The notes beneath the pieces were generated by a model. The model had not been told where the DNA came from and ran no database searches. It saw nothing but the letters and a program-made list of their open reading frames with translations. This document shows, piece by piece, positions 37,482 to 52,303 of a DNA stretch of 64,000 bases. A program made the translations under genes and the position numbers. Location: the NCBI GenBank assembly GCA_027310305.1, contig DAIDBD010000050.1:1-64000 (forward strand), written 5' to 3'. The stretch's first letter is position 1. The number at the start of each line of letters is the position of its first letter. This DNA comes from Herminiimonas sp. GTDB lineage: Bacteria > Pseudomonadota > Gammaproteobacteria > Burkholderiales > Burkholderiaceae_D.

Positions 37482-38348
37482 TTACCCGTTAATCACTTCG
37501 CCGCCATTCGGATGCATTACCTGCCCTGTCGTGTAAGAAGCATCGGCGGACGCCAGGAATACATAACACGGCGCGATTTCATCGGGTTGGCCGGCGCGGC
37601 CGAGCGGCACGTCGGTGCCGAATACCGCAACTTTTTCCGCGGAAAAACTGGCCGGTATCAAAGGCGTCCAGACCGGGCCCGGCGCAACTGCATTCACATG
37701 AATGCCGCGCTTGGCCAGCTGCTGCGATAACGATCGGGTGAAGGCAACGATTGCTCCCTTGGTCGCGGCATAATCCAGCAGATGCGCACTGCCGCGATAG
37801 GCGGTCACCGACGTGGTGTTGATGATGCGCGCACCCGATTGCAAATGCGGCAACGCCGCTTTTACGGTATGGAACATTGAAAATACGTTGGTGCGAAACG
37901 TCTTTTCCAATTGCTCCTCGCTAATGTCTTCTATCGTTTTCTGCGGATGCTGCTCGGCGGCGTTATTCACCAGGATGTCCAGTCGTCCGAGAGAGGCGAC
38001 CGTTTTTTCGACGATCTCCCGGCAGAAATCCTGTTTGCCTATATCGCCGGAGAATGCCAAGCATTGCCTGCCGGCCTGTTTTATGTACGCTTGCGTTTCG
38101 TCGGCATCCTGATGCTCGTCCAGATAAGCGATGGCGACATCGGCACCTTCTTTCGCAAAAGCAATCGCCACCGCGCGCCCGATGCCGCTGTCGCCGCCGG
38201 TGATCAATGCCACTTTTCCTTTCAGCTTGCCGCTTGCCACGTAGTTTTCCGCATGCGCTTCCGGCCGCGGCGTCATGCTCGCTTCACTGCCCGGTTGATG
38301 CGATTGATGTTGCGGCGGAAAACCGGGATTCTCGTCTGGCTTATTCAT
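37482..38348 (-). CDS. SDR-family oxidoreductase (YghA-like)
   Basis: 288 aa; GKVALITGGDSGIGRAVAIAFAKEGADVAIAY; DYAATKGAIVAFTRSLSQQ. Confidence 0.92.
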   Translation of the reverse strand: MNKPDENPGFPPQHQSHQPGSEASMTPRPEAHAENYVASGKLKGKVALITGGDSGIGRAVAIAFAKEGADVAIAYLDEHQDADETQAYIKQAGRQCLAFSGDIGKQDFCREIVEKTVASLGRLDILVNNAAEQHPQKTIEDISEEQLEKTFRTNVFSMFHTVKAALPHLQSGARIINTTSVTAYRGSAHLLDYAATKGAIVAFTRSLSQQLAKRGIHVNAVAPGPVWTPLIPASFSAEKVAVFGTDVPLGRAGQPDEIAPCYVFLASADASYTTGQVMHPNGGEVING

Positions 38349-38507
38349 CTGCGGATTCTTTCAAAATGGATTCGAAAAGAAAATTCAGCAGCTTTCATGC
38401 CATGACAGAAATGCGGGCGACGATCAGCGACGACATGCCGCGGATGTATTCAATGGAAAGAGTGGTTGCGTTGCAGGAAGAAATGATGACGGTATGCGGT
38501 GAATCGA

Positions 38508-39512
38508 TCAAGCGGCCAATGGCTGCATCCGTGCCAGCGCTTGCAGCAATAAAACCGGATCGCCCGCCGCCAGTCTTTTCGAATCGGATAATGTCTGGCG
38601 AAACGCGCGTGCGCCGGGCATGCCCGCCATCAGGCCCAGCATGTGGCGCGTGATGCTGTTCAGCTTCAAACCGCCGCCGTTGCCGTGACGTTCGAGTTGC
38701 GCGCGGATATAAGGCAGCATCGCTTCGAGTATGTCAGCGCGCGATTTCACTGCCGCACCATCATCGTAATAACGGGCATCGAACGAGGCCATCCAGTATG
38801 GATTGTGATAAGCCTCGCGCCCGAGCATCACGCCATCGACATGCGATAGATGGAAATCGATTTCATCCAGCGTCTTGATGCCGCCGTTGATGATGATTTC
38901 GAGTTGCGGAAAATCGCGCTTGAGTTGATGGGCAAACTCGTATCGCAACGGCGGAATCTCGCGGTTCTCTTTCGGACTCAAGCCTTTCAGAATCGCATTG
39001 CGCGCATGAACAATGAACGTGCGGCAACCGGCATCGGCGATCGTGCCGACGAAATCGCGAACGAAATCGTACGATTCGGCCTGGTCGATACCGATGCGGT
39101 GCTTGACCGTTACGTCAATCGAGACTGCGTCATGCATCGCCTTGACGCAATCGGCTACCAGTTCAGGCTCCGCCATCAGGCAGGCGCCGAATGCACCCTT
39201 TTGCACCCGTTCCGACGGGCAACCGCAATTCAGATTGATTTCGTCATAGCCCCATTGTTCGCCGAACTTCGCGCATTGCGCCAGATCGCCGGGTTCGCTG
39301 CCGCCAAGCTGCAATGCAACCGGATGCTCTTCATCGCTGAAATCGAGATGGCGCGCCACATCGCCGTGCAGCAATGCGCCGGTGGTGACCATTTCGGTAT
39401 ACAACCAGGTGTGCCGCGTGATGTGCCGGTGAAAGACGCGGCAATGGCGATCGGTCCAATCCATCATCGGCGCGACCGATACGCGGCGGGCGGGTAATTT
39501 CGTGGAATTCAA
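38508..39512 (-). CDS. dusA: tRNA-dihydrouridine(20/20a) synthase
   Basis: RRVSVAPMMDWTDRHCRVFHR, LQLGGSEPGDLAQCAKFGEQWGYDEINLNCGCPSERVQKGAFGACLM. Proposed TTG start at 39512; the ORF-track start at 39758 overlaps the divergent aminotransferase gene. Confidence 0.93.
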   Translation of the reverse strand: MNSTKLPARRVSVAPMMDWTDRHCRVFHRHITRHTWLYTEMVTTGALLHGDVARHLDFSDEEHPVALQLGGSEPGDLAQCAKFGEQWGYDEINLNCGCPSERVQKGAFGACLMAEPELVADCVKAMHDAVSIDVTVKHRIGIDQAESYDFVRDFVGTIADAGCRTFIVHARNAILKGLSPKENREIPPLRYEFAHQLKRDFPQLEIIINGGIKTLDEIDFHLSHVDGVMLGREAYHNPYWMASFDARYYDDGAAVKSRADILEAMLPYIRAQLERHGNGGGLKLNSITRHMLGLMAGMPGARAFRQTLSDSKRLAAGDPVLLLQALARMQPLAA

Positions 39513-39656
39513 CGGGCAAGGACCATAGGGAAAACCGATATTGTACCGGCACAAACTTTTATTCGGAAATCGCAGTAAAGTGTCGTTACCGATATGGCTG
39601 CGAACGTAATACCATGTCAATCGCTCCAAATCATTTCTTGAAACCACGGTGACCCT

Positions 39657-41009
39657 ATGTCCAATACCATCAATACCGAACACTTCTGGATGCCGTTCAC
39701 CGCGAACCGGCAATTCAAGGCCAGACCGCGCATGCTGGTGGCCGCGTCCGGCATGCATTACACCGCCGACGACGGCCGCAAGATTCTCGACGGCACCTCC
39801 GGCTTATGGTGCGTGAATGCCGGCCACAACCATCCGAAAATCGTCGCGGCGATTCAGCAGCAGGCGGCGACGATGGATTACGCGCCTGCATTCCAGATGG
39901 GGCATCCGAAAGTTTTCGAGGCGGCCAGCGCGCTGGTGGCAATTGCACCGGAAGGCTTGAACCGGGTCTTTTTCTGCAACGACGGTTCGGAAGCGGTCGA
40001 TTCCGCGCTGAAAATCGCACTCGCCTATCACCGCATGCGCGGCGACGGCTTGCGCACCCGCCTGATCGGCCGTGAGCGCGGTTATCACGGCGTCGGTTTC
40101 GGCGGCATCGCGGTCGGCGGCATCGCCGGCAACCGCAAGCATTTCGGCCCGACCCTGGCCGGCGTGGACCATTTGCGCCATCCGCTCGATATCGCGAAAA
40201 ATGCATTCTCGCGCGGCTTGCCGGAACACGGCGCCGAACTGGCCGACGAACTGGAGCAACGACTGCTGACGCTGCACGACCCGGCGACGGTTGCCGCGCT
40301 GATCGTCGAACCGGTTCAAGGCTCCACCGGCGTGATCCTGCCGCCCAAAGGCTATCTGCAAAAACTGCGCGCCATCTGCGACAAGTACGGCATCCTGCTG
40401 ATTTTCGATGAAGTCATCACCGGCTTCGGCCGCGTCGGCGCGCCGTTCGCGGCGGATTATTTCGGCATCACGCCGGATATGCTGGTCTGCGCCAAGGGCT
40501 TGACCAACGCGGCGGTACCGATGGGCGCGGTGATCGTGCGCCAGGATATTCACGATACGTTCATGGATGCCGCGCCGGAAAATGCGATCGAATTCTTCCA
40601 CGGCTATACCTATACCGGCCATCCGCTGGCATCGGCCGCGATGCTGGCGACCATGGATGTGTACAGGAGCGAACAGTTATTCGAGCGCGCCGCCGCCATC
40701 GCGCCTTGCTTCGAGCAAGCCGCGCACAGTCTGCAGGGCCTGCCTTATGTAAAAGATGTACGCAATCTTGGCCTGGTGTGCGGCATCGAACTGGAAAGCG
40801 TGCCGGGCAAATCGAGCGCCCGTGCGTTCGACGTGTTTCTCAAATGCTTCTGGGAAAAAGGCGTGCTGATTCGCACCACCGGCGACATCATTGCATTGTC
40901 GCCGCCGCTGGTCATCGACAAGGCGCAGATCGACCAGTTGTTCGGTGCGATTGCCGATATCCTGAAAGCGCAGAAGGCAGTGCCTGAAACCGAGGCTGCC
41001 TTCGCTTGA
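39657..41009 (+). CDS. Class III aminotransferase (omega-amino acid:pyruvate transaminase-like)
   Basis: 450 aa; LLIFDEVITGFGRVGAPFAADYFGITPDMLVCAKGLTNAAVPMGAV PLP-Lys motif. Confidence 0.92.
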   Translation: MSNTINTEHFWMPFTANRQFKARPRMLVAASGMHYTADDGRKILDGTSGLWCVNAGHNHPKIVAAIQQQAATMDYAPAFQMGHPKVFEAASALVAIAPEGLNRVFFCNDGSEAVDSALKIALAYHRMRGDGLRTRLIGRERGYHGVGFGGIAVGGIAGNRKHFGPTLAGVDHLRHPLDIAKNAFSRGLPEHGAELADELEQRLLTLHDPATVAALIVEPVQGSTGVILPPKGYLQKLRAICDKYGILLIFDEVITGFGRVGAPFAADYFGITPDMLVCAKGLTNAAVPMGAVIVRQDIHDTFMDAAPENAIEFFHGYTYTGHPLASAAMLATMDVYRSEQLFERAAAIAPCFEQAAHSLQGLPYVKDVRNLGLVCGIELESVPGKSSARAFDVFLKCFWEKGVLIRTTGDIIALSPPLVIDKAQIDQLFGAIADILKAQKAVPETEAAFA

Positions 41010-41026
41010 AGCCGGGGCAATAAATG

Positions 41027-41918
41027 TTAACTGGTCGCCGGTGCGCTTTGCCGCATCGCGGCCAGTTCATTGAATACCAAGGCGGTCAGCACCACTGCCC
41101 CACCCATCAGCGTCGCCTGCGCCGGCACTTCGCCTGCCCCCAGCCATGCCCATAGCGGACCCAGCAATACCTCAAGCAGCGCCAGCAATGAAATCTCCGG
41201 CGCCGACAAAGACTTCGATGCGATGACCATCAGCATGCACGGAAAACCGAGCTGAAAAAAACCGAGGATGGCGAGAATGCCGATGTCGTGCAGCGATGCC
41301 TGTAGCGGCCAGGTCAGCGGCAGCATCAGCAACGCAGACAGCACGCCGCCAATCAACACAGACGGAATCAGATCGACGCCATGGCCCGCTTTTTTCAGTG
41401 CAATGACGTTGATCGATGCCGCGACCGGCACGCCGAGCGCCACGGCCATCCCGGCCAGATGCGCGCTGCCCATACCCGACATGCCGCTGGCAAACATCCA
41501 CACCATGCCGACGAACGCGGCGGCAATCGCCAGCCAGGTGCGCGATGCGATGCGTTCGCGCAAGAACAGCCAGGCGAAAAACGCTGTCAGCAGCGGCGAG
41601 ATGCTCATCACGATCAACGTGTTGGCAACCGTTGTCATGGTCAGCGCAATCATGAAGCAAATGAACATCACGCTCCACATTGCGCCGGACAGCAAGCCGA
41701 GCCTGCCGACTGCGCGCACCGTGGAAAATGCTTTTCCTTTTTGCTGCCGCAACAATGCGGCGGCGACGAACAACGCGGCAAAGGCGCTGCGCCAGAAAGT
41801 GACTTCAAATCCGCGTGCGGCGTCGAGGTGACGGGTAAAGACGCCCGCAATGCTCCACAGCGTTGCGGCGCAAATCATCAGAATGACGGCACGGCGATGC
41901 GATTGTTGCTTGAGCATG
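41027..41918 (-). CDS. DMT/EamA-family transporter
   Basis: MLKQQSHRRAVILMICAATLWSIAGVFTRHLDAARGFEVTFWRSAFAALFV; about 10 TM helices; start trimmed to 41918. Confidence 0.9.
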
Positions 41919-42050
41919 AGAAATGAGGATGGACAGGGATAATAAAAAACCCGCCAATCCCGAACAGCCTTTACCGGGCCATCAAGAGTCAACGGGTTTA
42001 CCGAATGCGCGCGGCCCGATCAACGAACTGGAGCGGTCGCGAAGAAAGAC

Positions 42051-43886
42051 TTACGCGGCTTCGCGTCCTGCCTTCTTGCGCTCGTGCTCTTTCAGATAGC
42101 GCTTGCGCAGACGAATGCTCTTCGGCGTGATTTCGACCAGTTCATCATCATCGATGAATTCGACCGCATATTCGAGCGACATCTGGATCGGCGGCACCAG
42201 GCGCACCGCTTCATCGGTGCCGGAAGAACGGACGTTGGTCAACTGCTTGCCCTTGATCGGATTGACCACCAGATCATTGTCGCGCGAATGAATGCCGATG
42301 ATCATGCCTTCGTACACCGGGTCGTTGTGGACCACGAACATGCGGCCGCGATCCTGCAGCTTCCAGATTGCATAGGCAACCGCAGCGCCGTCATCCTGCG
42401 AAATCAGCACGCCGTTGCGACGGCTTGCCATCTCGCCCTTGGAATTATCCACCGGTGCGTATTCATCGAAAATGTGACTCATCAATCCGGTGCCGCGCGT
42501 CAAGGTCATGAACTCGCCCTGGAACCCGATCAGGCCGCGTGCCGGAATACGGTATTCCAGCCGGACCCGGCCTTTGCCGTCGGATTCCATATTTTGCAGA
42601 TCGCCGCGGCGGCGGCCCAATTCTTCCATCACGCCGCCCTGATTGACTTCTTCCACATCGACCGACAGCAATTCAAACGGCTCGTGGCGCACGCCATCGA
42701 CCATTTTGAACACGACGCGCGGACGCGATACGGCCAGCTCGAATCCTTCGCGGCGCATGTTTTCAATCAGAATGGTCAGATGCAATTCGCCGCGGCCGGA
42801 CACTTCGAAAATCGTATCGTCATCGGTCGGCGCAACGCGCAATGCAACGTTGGCTTTCAACTCGCGATCCAGGCGCTCGCGCAACTGGCGGCTGGTGACG
42901 AACTTGCCTTCACGCCCTGCCAGCGGCGAATTATTGACCATGAAGTTCATCGTCAGGGTCGGTTCGTCGACGGTCAGCATCGGCAGCGCATCCGGTGCAT
43001 CCGGTGCGCATACCGTGGTGCCGATACCGATCTCGTCGATGCCGTTGATCAGCACGATATCGCCGGCGACCGCTTCATCGACCAACACGCGCTCCAGTCC
43101 CTTGAAATTCAATACCTGATTGATACGCGCCTTGATCGGCGTGCCTTGCGGACCGTCCATGATGATGACGTCCTGCAACGCCCTGACGCGGCCGCGCGTG
43201 ATGCGGCCGATGCCGATCTTGCCGACATACGAAGAATAATCCAGCGACGAAATCTGCAGTTGCAACGGACCGTTCTGGTCATCGTCGCGCGCCGGCACGT
43301 GTTCCAGGATCGCTTCGAACAGCGGCTTCATGTCGCCTGCGCGCACAGTTGCATCCAGGCTGGCATAACCGTTCAGCGCCGATGCGAACACCACCGGGAA
43401 ATCCAGTTGCTCTTCGGTCGCGCCGAGCTTGTCGAACAATTCGAAGGTGGCATTGATGGCCCATTCCGGACGCGCGCCCGGACGGTCGATCTTGTTGATC
43501 ACGACGATCGGTTTCAAGCCGAGCGCCAGCGCCTTGCGCGTAACGAAGCGGGTCTGCGGCATCGGACCTTCCTGCGCATCGACCAGCAGCAATACGCTGT
43601 CGACCATCGACAGCACGCGCTCCACCTCGCCGCCGAAATCGGCATGGCCCGGCGTATCGACGATGTTGATGTGCGTGCCTTCGTACTCGACCGCGCAATT
43701 TTTCGACAGGATCGTGATGCCGCGCTCTTTTTCAAGATCGTTGGAATCCATCACGCGGGCTTCAACCTGCTGGTTGTCGCGGAAGGTGCCGGACTGGCGC
43801 AGCAACTTGTCGACGAGAGTCGTTTTGCCGTGATCGACGTGGGCAATGATGGCGATGTTGCGGATGGCGCGTTTTGTATTTGACAT
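42051..43886 (-). CDS. typA: Translational GTPase TypA/BipA
   Basis: [41 protein letters not shown]; start trimmed to 43886. Confidence 0.97.
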   Translation of the reverse strand: MSNTKRAIRNIAIIAHVDHGKTTLVDKLLRQSGTFRDNQQVEARVMDSNDLEKERGITILSKNCAVEYEGTHINIVDTPGHADFGGEVERVLSMVDSVLLLVDAQEGPMPQTRFVTRKALALGLKPIVVINKIDRPGARPEWAINATFELFDKLGATEEQLDFPVVFASALNGYASLDATVRAGDMKPLFEAILEHVPARDDDQNGPLQLQISSLDYSSYVGKIGIGRITRGRVRALQDVIIMDGPQGTPIKARINQVLNFKGLERVLVDEAVAGDIVLINGIDEIGIGTTVCAPDAPDALPMLTVDEPTLTMNFMVNNSPLAGREGKFVTSRQLRERLDRELKANVALRVAPTDDDTIFEVSGRGELHLTILIENMRREGFELAVSRPRVVFKMVDGVRHEPFELLSVDVEEVNQGGVMEELGRRRGDLQNMESDGKGRVRLEYRIPARGLIGFQGEFMTLTRGTGLMSHIFDEYAPVDNSKGEMASRRNGVLISQDDGAAVAYAIWKLQDRGRMFVVHNDPVYEGMIIGIHSRDNDLVVNPIKGKQLTNVRSSGTDEAVRLVPPIQMSLEYAVEFIDDDELVEITPKSIRLRKRYLKEHERKKAGREAA

Positions 43887-44020
43887 GATCTTGGTAGGCG
43901 AAATATGCGGAGTGCGGGAAACCGGGCATTTTAACATGTTGCGGCGCACGAAATAATGAAAACTCTTGATATTTCAAAGAGTTGCTGAAGATTTCGCCAC
44001 ACTCGCAACCGTTGCCTGTT

Positions 44021-44956
44021 TCACGGTTTTTCCGCCGCGATCAGCCGTTCCGGCGCCAGCACGCCGAATTCCTTCATTTGACCGGTGCCGAGCAATTGTC
44101 CGGTTGTTTCCCGATAAACCCGGACCCGTCCCTGGCAGTCCGGTATCGCTGCTCCTTCCTTGCCGAGCGCCAATCGCTGGCCATGCAGGAATCGATTCGC
44201 CAGTTTATCGGGCAAGATGACGGCGGGAAATGACGACAGCAACGTATCCAGTGCAGACAGCGACGCGGCGCGGTCGGATTCGGACATGTCGGCAAACACT
44301 TCAAGCGTCACCGCGTGCTCAAGAGTCAACTCTCCCACACCGATGCGGCGCAACGCTTTCAAATGCGCGCCGCAACCCAATGCGGCACCGATGTCTTCGC
44401 CCAGCACCCGGATATAAGTGCCTTTGCTGCATGCAACCCGCAAGCGTAAAAACGGCGCCTGATAGTCGAGCAATTCCAGGCTGTGAATGGTCACGCGGCG
44501 CGCTTCGCGTTCCAGCGTCACACCTGCCCGCGCATATTCATATAACGGCTTGCCGTCGCGTTTGAGCGCCGAATACATCGGCGGAATCTGGTCGATTTCA
44601 CCGCGAAACCGGGCGAGAACCGCTTCAATCCGGTCAGGCGTGGCGTCGACTTCATGTGTCGCCGCAACCTCGCCTTCGGTGTCGCCGGTCGTGGTCCGGA
44701 TACCGAGATGGACGACCGTGTCATAGGTTTTATCCGCATCCAGCAAATCCTGCGCGAATTTCGTCGCTTCGCCGAAGCACAACGGCAACAAGCCGGTTGC
44801 AAACGGGTCCAGGGTGCCGGTATGACCGGCCTTTTCGGCGTTCAATAATTTTTTGGCTTTGATCAGCGCGTCGTTGCTGGAATGGCCAACGGATTTGTCG
44901 AGCAGCAGGACGCCATGGACCGGCACCCGTTTTTTCCTGGGTGGAATAGGCGTCAT
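44021..44956 (-). CDS. truB: tRNA pseudouridine(55) synthase
   Basis: 311 aa; HGVLLLDKSVGHSSNDALIKAKKLLNAEKAGHTGTLDPFATGLLPLC. Confidence 0.97.
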   Translation of the reverse strand: MTPIPPRKKRVPVHGVLLLDKSVGHSSNDALIKAKKLLNAEKAGHTGTLDPFATGLLPLCFGEATKFAQDLLDADKTYDTVVHLGIRTTTGDTEGEVAATHEVDATPDRIEAVLARFRGEIDQIPPMYSALKRDGKPLYEYARAGVTLEREARRVTIHSLELLDYQAPFLRLRVACSKGTYIRVLGEDIGAALGCGAHLKALRRIGVGELTLEHAVTLEVFADMSESDRAASLSALDTLLSSFPAVILPDKLANRFLHGQRLALGKEGAAIPDCQGRVRVYRETTGQLLGTGQMKEFGVLAPERLIAAEKP

Positions 44957-44997
44957 GATGGGATGGTTAGTGCGCGAAATGCGTACAAGCGCCGAAA

Positions 44998-45387
44998 TCA
45001 GCCTTGGTCGGCATCCTTGGCACGCGTCGCGTTTGCTTCGTCGATCAGTCTGGATAATTCCATGCCGCGCGCAGTCGACGTGTCGTGCACGAAATGCAAT
45101 TCGGGAAGCGTATGGATGGACAAGCGCCGGCCAAGCTGCGCGCGGATGAAACCGGCAGCCTTAACCAGTCCGGCCACCGTGCTTTGGATCGCTTCCTTGT
45201 TGTCGGAAAGCATGGTGAAAAACACCTTGGCATGCGCATAGTCAGGCGTGATCTGCACTTCCGTGATCGTGATCATTCCCACGCGCGGATCCTTCAACTC
45301 GAACGCGACGATCTCGGCCAGATCGCGCTGGATCTGGTCGGCAACGCGCAGACCGCGCGCCGGAATGGATTTGCTGTGTTTAGCCAT
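44998..45387 (-). CDS. rbfA: 30S ribosome-binding factor A
   Basis: 129 aa; [47 protein letters not shown]. Confidence 0.96.
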   Translation of the reverse strand: MAKHSKSIPARGLRVADQIQRDLAEIVAFELKDPRVGMITITEVQITPDYAHAKVFFTMLSDNKEAIQSTVAGLVKAAGFIRAQLGRRLSIHTLPELHFVHDTSTARGMELSRLIDEANATRAKDADQG

Positions 45388-45446
45388 ATTAAAACCGATA
45401 GCGTCTATCGACTGATTCCGGCGGGCGCTTGCCCGCCGGAATCATG

Positions 45447-48242
45447 TCACAGAGTACGGGCAACTTCCTGGACTTCAAACACTTCCAGTTGATCGCCTTC
45501 CTTGACGTCGTTGAAATTTTTCAGCGTCAAGCCGCATTCGAAGCCTGCCTTCACTTCCTTCACGTCATCCTTGAAGCGTTTGAGCGAATCGAGCTCTCCG
45601 GTCCAGACCACGACATTATCGCGCAGCAAGCGCACCGATGCGCCACGCCTGACGGCGCCGTCGAGCACATAGCAACCCGCGATCGCACCAACCTTGCTGA
45701 CCAGGATAACTTGGCGGATTTCGACGAGCCCCAATGCCTGTTCGCGTTTTTCCGGCGACAGCATGCCGGACATCGCCGCCTTGATTTCATCGATCGCGTC
45801 GTAAATGATGTTGTAGTAACGGATATCGATGCCGTTGGCTTCGGCCAGCTTGCGTGCCGATGCATCGGCGCGCGTATTGAAGCCGATGATGACCGCTTTC
45901 GACGCGAGCGCCAGGTTGACGTCCGATTCGCTGATGCCGCCGACCGCCGCATGCACGATCTGCACGCGCACTTCGCTGGTGGACAATTTTTGCATCGAAC
46001 TGACCAGCGCTTCCTGCGAACCCTGGACGTCGGCCTTGATGATCAAAGGCAGATTCTTGACTTCGCCTTCGCCCATCTGTTCGAACATGTTCTCCAGTTT
46101 GGCCGCCTGCTGCTTGGCCAGCTTGACGTCGCGGAACTTGCCTTGACGGAACAGCGCGATTTCGCGCGCCTTGCGTTCGTCGGTCATCACCGTCACTTCT
46201 TCACCGGCCGCAGGCACTTCTGTCAGCCCTTGAATTTCAACCGGAATCGAAGGGCCCGCTTCATTGATGGCCTTGCCGTTTTCGTCCAGCATCGCGCGCA
46301 CGCGGCCGTATGAAGAGCCGGCCAGCACCACATCGCCGCGCTTCAAGGTGCCGGACTGCACCAGAATCGTCGCAACCGGACCGCGGCCCTTGTCGAGTTT
46401 CGCTTCGATCACCAAACCTCTGGCAGGTGCTTCGATCGGCGCCTTCAATTCCAGCACTTCGGCTTGCAGCAAAACTTGTTCAAGCAACGCATCGATACCT
46501 TCGCCAGTCTTGGCCGACACCGGGACGAACGGCGATTCGCCGCCGTATTCTTCCGGCACGACCTGTTCCGCAACCAGTTCCTGCTTGACGCGGTCGAGGT
46601 TCGAACCGGGCTTGTCGATCTTGTTGATCGCAACCACCAGCGCAACGCCGGCCGCTTTCGCATGCGCAATCGCTTCTTTCGTTTGCGGCATCACGCCGTC
46701 ATCGGCCGCCACCACCAGGATCACGATATCGGTTGCCTTGGCGCCGCGCGCCCGCATCGCCGTGAACGCTTCATGGCCCGGGGTATCGAGGAAAGTGATC
46801 ATGCCGCGCGGCGTTTCGACGTGATATGCGCCGATATGCTGGGTGATGCCGCCGGCCTCGCCGGATGCCACTTTGGCGCGCCGGATATAGTCGAGCAAAG
46901 ACGTCTTGCCGTGATCGACGTGGCCCATCACGGTCACCACAGGCGCACGCGGCAGCATCGCTACGTTCCCATGCTCTGCGCCGTCTTCGAGCAGCGCTTC
47001 AGGATCGTCCAGCTTTGCCGCATGCGCGGTATGGCCCATTTCCTCGACCAGGATCATTGCGGTTTCCTGATCCAGCACCTGGTTGATGGTAACCATCTGC
47101 CCGAGCTTCATCAAATGCTTGATGACTTCGGATGCCTTCACCGACATCTTGTGCGCCAGTTCGGCCACGCTGATCGTCTCCGGCACATGCACATCCTTGA
47201 CGACGGCCTCGGTCGGCGCCTGGAAATTGGTTTCCCGATCGTCGTGCGAAGGACGCCGCCCTTTCGGGCCTGCACGCCAGCCATCGCGGCTACCGCCGGT
47301 ATTGCCGCGGGTCTTGATGCCGACGCCGCGTTTTTTTGCATCGTCTTGCCAGGTCGATGAAACATTGGCCGACTTGATCGATTTCTTGTCCGCGGCAACC
47401 GCCGGTTTCTTTTCGTCTTTTTTCTCGCCGGGCTTTTTGTCCGCCGGTTTGTGCAACGTGCCTTCCGCAGTTTTTGCGGCCACCGGCGCAGGTACCGGCT
47501 CAGGCGCCTTGATCGCCTTGCGCGGCGCATTCATCATCGCCTTGATCTGCGCGACTTCATCTGCCACTACCTTGCGTGCGCGTTCGGTCACAGCGGCCTT
47601 TTCGGCAGCGTCTTTCGCAACCTGGGTCGCTTTCTTCCTGGCTTCGTCGGCAACAACACGCTTTTTTTCTTCACTGTCGGAGTCGCCGGCTTTGGCTGAA
47701 GCGGGCTGTTCGGCAGTTGCCGCCTTTTGCGCTTCGGTTTCGGCTTTCTGGAATGCTTTTGCCTGCGCCTCTTTTTCCGCTTCCAGCTTGGCAAGACGCT
47801 CCTGCTTGTCGCGCAAATCGGCTTCCTGGCGTGCGATCAATTCGGCATGACGGCGCGCCTCTTCCGCACGGCGAGCCACTTCGGCCTCGTCAATGACGGG
47901 AGCGGCCGGCTTGGCCGGCGCTTCTTCGACAGCCGGTTCGTCACGCTTGACAAACGTGCGCTTCTTCCGCACTTCGACCTGAATCGTGCGTGATTTGCCG
48001 GTTGCATCGGCTTGCTTGATTTCCGTCGTTTCTTTACGCGTCAGAGTGATTTTCTTTTTTTCACTGTCCGGCGCCACGCCATGAGCACGACGCAGATGCC
48101 CCAGAAGCTTATCCTTGTCTTCCTTGGATAGCTGGTCGGCCGTCGAGCTCTTGTCGACACCTGCTGCGCGCAGCTGCGTCAGCAGCAAATCGACCGGCAT
48201 CTTGAGCTCGGTGGCAAATTGGGCTACATTGTTACTCGCCAT
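45447..48242 (-). CDS. infB: Translation initiation factor IF-2
   Basis: 931 aa; [45 protein letters not shown]. Confidence 0.98.
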   Translation of the reverse strand: MASNNVAQFATELKMPVDLLLTQLRAAGVDKSSTADQLSKEDKDKLLGHLRRAHGVAPDSEKKKITLTRKETTEIKQADATGKSRTIQVEVRKKRTFVKRDEPAVEEAPAKPAAPVIDEAEVARRAEEARRHAELIARQEADLRDKQERLAKLEAEKEAQAKAFQKAETEAQKAATAEQPASAKAGDSDSEEKKRVVADEARKKATQVAKDAAEKAAVTERARKVVADEVAQIKAMMNAPRKAIKAPEPVPAPVAAKTAEGTLHKPADKKPGEKKDEKKPAVAADKKSIKSANVSSTWQDDAKKRGVGIKTRGNTGGSRDGWRAGPKGRRPSHDDRETNFQAPTEAVVKDVHVPETISVAELAHKMSVKASEVIKHLMKLGQMVTINQVLDQETAMILVEEMGHTAHAAKLDDPEALLEDGAEHGNVAMLPRAPVVTVMGHVDHGKTSLLDYIRRAKVASGEAGGITQHIGAYHVETPRGMITFLDTPGHEAFTAMRARGAKATDIVILVVAADDGVMPQTKEAIAHAKAAGVALVVAINKIDKPGSNLDRVKQELVAEQVVPEEYGGESPFVPVSAKTGEGIDALLEQVLLQAEVLELKAPIEAPARGLVIEAKLDKGRGPVATILVQSGTLKRGDVVLAGSSYGRVRAMLDENGKAINEAGPSIPVEIQGLTEVPAAGEEVTVMTDERKAREIALFRQGKFRDVKLAKQQAAKLENMFEQMGEGEVKNLPLIIKADVQGSQEALVSSMQKLSTSEVRVQIVHAAVGGISESDVNLALASKAVIIGFNTRADASARKLAEANGIDIRYYNIIYDAIDEIKAAMSGMLSPEKREQALGLVEIRQVILVSKVGAIAGCYVLDGAVRRGASVRLLRDNVVVWTGELDSLKRFKDDVKEVKAGFECGLTLKNFNDVKEGDQLEVFEVQEVARTL

Positions 48243-48292
48243 TCAGTCCTCTTTTCTATGTGACGCGGTGGATGATAGTGGAGCGTTCCGGA

Positions 48293-50340
<2,048 letters not shown>

Positions 50341-50407
50341 TCTCCGTATAACGCCGCATTCGGCACTGCAAAACCATCGCCAGACACCGGATGCACAAAC
50401 TGTTTAA

Positions 50408-50439
50408 CAAAAAAAAAATGGGCATCTGCCCATCTTTTT
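50408..50439. terminator. Bidirectional-type terminator between rluB and rimP
   Basis: Poly-A, ATGGGCAtcTGCCCAT stem, then T tract; U-tract on the minus strand downstream of rluB. Confidence 0.8.
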
Positions 50440-50623
50440 ATAATTCAAGCCGCCTGCAGTCATTTCCCGCTAAAGTGCGCGGGGAGAACGGCTTTTGTTA
50501 ACTGCCAAATTATAATCGATTACTTCATGCGCCGCAATGCCGCAATAGAAGTCTCGGCGCGCGCTTGCGGCGCTTATCGCGATAAAACCTTGATGAAACC
50601 GCAATTTTTATGCGCCAGGGAAA

Positions 50624-52303
50624 TTATCCTTTTGGGCGACGGCGCGGCATTCCTTGAGCGCCGCCCTGACCTTGCCTGCCCTGTCCGCCTTGCCTGCTCT
50701 GCCCGTCCGGCCCACCCCGCCCCGGACCGGCATTGCGGCGGGGCTGGCCCATGCCGGGAAATCCGAGCGCGGTTTGCAGCGGATCGGGTTGCCGCGGACG
50801 CGACTGGCCCTGACTGCGGCCTTGTCCCTGCGGCTGCCCTTGGCCGCGCCCTGAATTTCGCTGCTGGCCCTGGCCATTTTCATAAACATTGCCGCTGGCG
50901 GAGCGAGCGGGATAATCGCCGCGTCCCTTGACCGGCGGGGTCTGTCCGGCGGTCTTGTCCAGCCCGCTGATCTTCAGCAAGTCACGTACTGCATGCTCAT
51001 CCATCTCTTCCCAGCGCCCGCGCTTCAAGCCGTGCGGCAATGTCATCGCGCCATAACGAGTACGGATCAGACGCGATACGGTCAGGCCGATTGCCTCGAA
51101 CATGCGGCGCACTTCGCGGTTGCGGCCTTCGCCGATCGTCACGCGATACCATTTATTGACGCCTTCGCCGCCGCCGTCGGCGATTTTTGAAAACTGCGCT
51201 GTTCCGTCGTCAAGCTCGATGCCACCCAGCAATTTCTGACGCATGCCCTCCTCCAGCTCGCCCAGGGTGCGCACCGCATATTCGCGGTCTATGCCGTAAC
51301 GCGGATGCATCAGCCGATTCGCAAGATCGCCCGACGTCGTAAACAACAGCAAGCCTTCGGTATTGAAATCGAGGCGTCCCACTGCCAGCCACTTGGCCGC
51401 TTTCATGGCGGGCAAACGGTCGAATACCGATGGCCGCCCGTCCGGATCGCTATGGCTGACAATTTCACCGGCCGGTTTGTGATAAACCAGTACGCGTGGC
51501 GGTTTTTTGCTGATCTTCCGCTGAATCAATTTGCCGTTGATGCGCACTTGATCGGTCGGCAATATTCTCTGGCCGATATGAGCCGGTTCGCCATTGACCG
51601 ACACGCGCCCGGCAATGATCAGTTCTTCCATGTCCCGGCGTGAACCAAGACCGGCTTCAGCCAGCACTTTATGCAATTTTGGAGCATCGTCATCCGCCGT
51701 CAGATCGCGCCGGATATTTTTTGCCTGCGCCGGGCGGTCACTGTGCCGCGCATTGACGCCTGATTTTTCTTCTTCGGCCAGATTGTCGAATGCATCCGAT
51801 GTCACAAAAGAAAATACTTCATCGGCGTTCGCCGGCCTAGAGCGGGATACCGATTTATCGGTGCCGTCATCCGATTGGCTGCGCGGCTTCCGGGATGTTT
51901 TTTTGCCTTTTTGACGATCTTCACGGCCGCGACCGTCGGCCGCGCCGGTAGCCTGCGGATGGCGTGCGCGCGGCTCTCTTCGCTGCTGCACGACAACAGG
52001 GCCGGCATTTTCGCCGGCGGCATCAAGTGTGTTTTGCACGTCATCCGATGGCGCTGCGCCTGCCGAATCGGGCACAGGCGTTCCGGCATGGACGCCGTCA
52101 TCGGCGCGCGGCGCAGATCGTGCGCGTCTTAGCGTACGCGGTCCACGCACGCCGCGCTTTGCCGGTTTGGCGCCATTCGACGCCTTTGCCGGCGCGCCGG
52201 TTTCCGAAAGCGCCTCGGAAGGGCTGCCGCTCTCCTGCATCTCTTTCGGCTCGGAAGCGGTTGCGATGATTAGCGGCGCGTCATTGGGAGTTGGAAAAGT
52301 CAT
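50624..52303 (-). CDS. rluB: 23S rRNA pseudouridine(2605) synthase RluB-like
   Basis: [39 protein letters not shown]4 domain; [38 protein letters not shown]; disordered N- and C-terminal extensions. Confidence 0.92.
   Translation of the reverse strand: MTFPTPNDAPLIIATASEPKEMQESGSPSEALSETGAPAKASNGAKPAKRGVRGPRTLRRARSAPRADDGVHAGTPVPDSAGAAPSDDVQNTLDAAGENAGPVVVQQRREPRARHPQATGAADGRGREDRQKGKKTSRKPRSQSDDGTDKSVSRSRPANADEVFSFVTSDAFDNLAEEEKSGVNARHSDRPAQAKNIRRDLTADDDAPKLHKVLAEAGLGSRRDMEELIIAGRVSVNGEPAHIGQRILPTDQVRINGKLIQRKISKKPPRVLVYHKPAGEIVSHSDPDGRPSVFDRLPAMKAAKWLAVGRLDFNTEGLLLFTTSGDLANRLMHPRYGIDREYAVRTLGELEEGMRQKLLGGIELDDGTAQFSKIADGGGEGVNKWYRVTIGEGRNREVRRMFEAIGLTVSRLIRTRYGAMTLPHGLKRGRWEEMDEHAVRDLLKISGLDKTAGQTPPVKGRGDYPARSASGNVYENGQGQQRNSGRGQGQPQGQGRSQGQSRPRQPDPLQTALGFPGMGQPRRNAGPGRGGPDGQSRQGGQGRQGQGGAQGMPRRRPKG

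Noticed and set aside
39513-39758. N-terminal extension of the dusA ORF
   Set aside because: Overlaps the divergent aminotransferase gene and lacks DusA similarity; a TTG at 39512 fits better.
42084-43883. 599-aa plus-strand ORF
   Set aside because: Antisense shadow of typA; composition rich in His/Gln/Arg, no recognisable domain.
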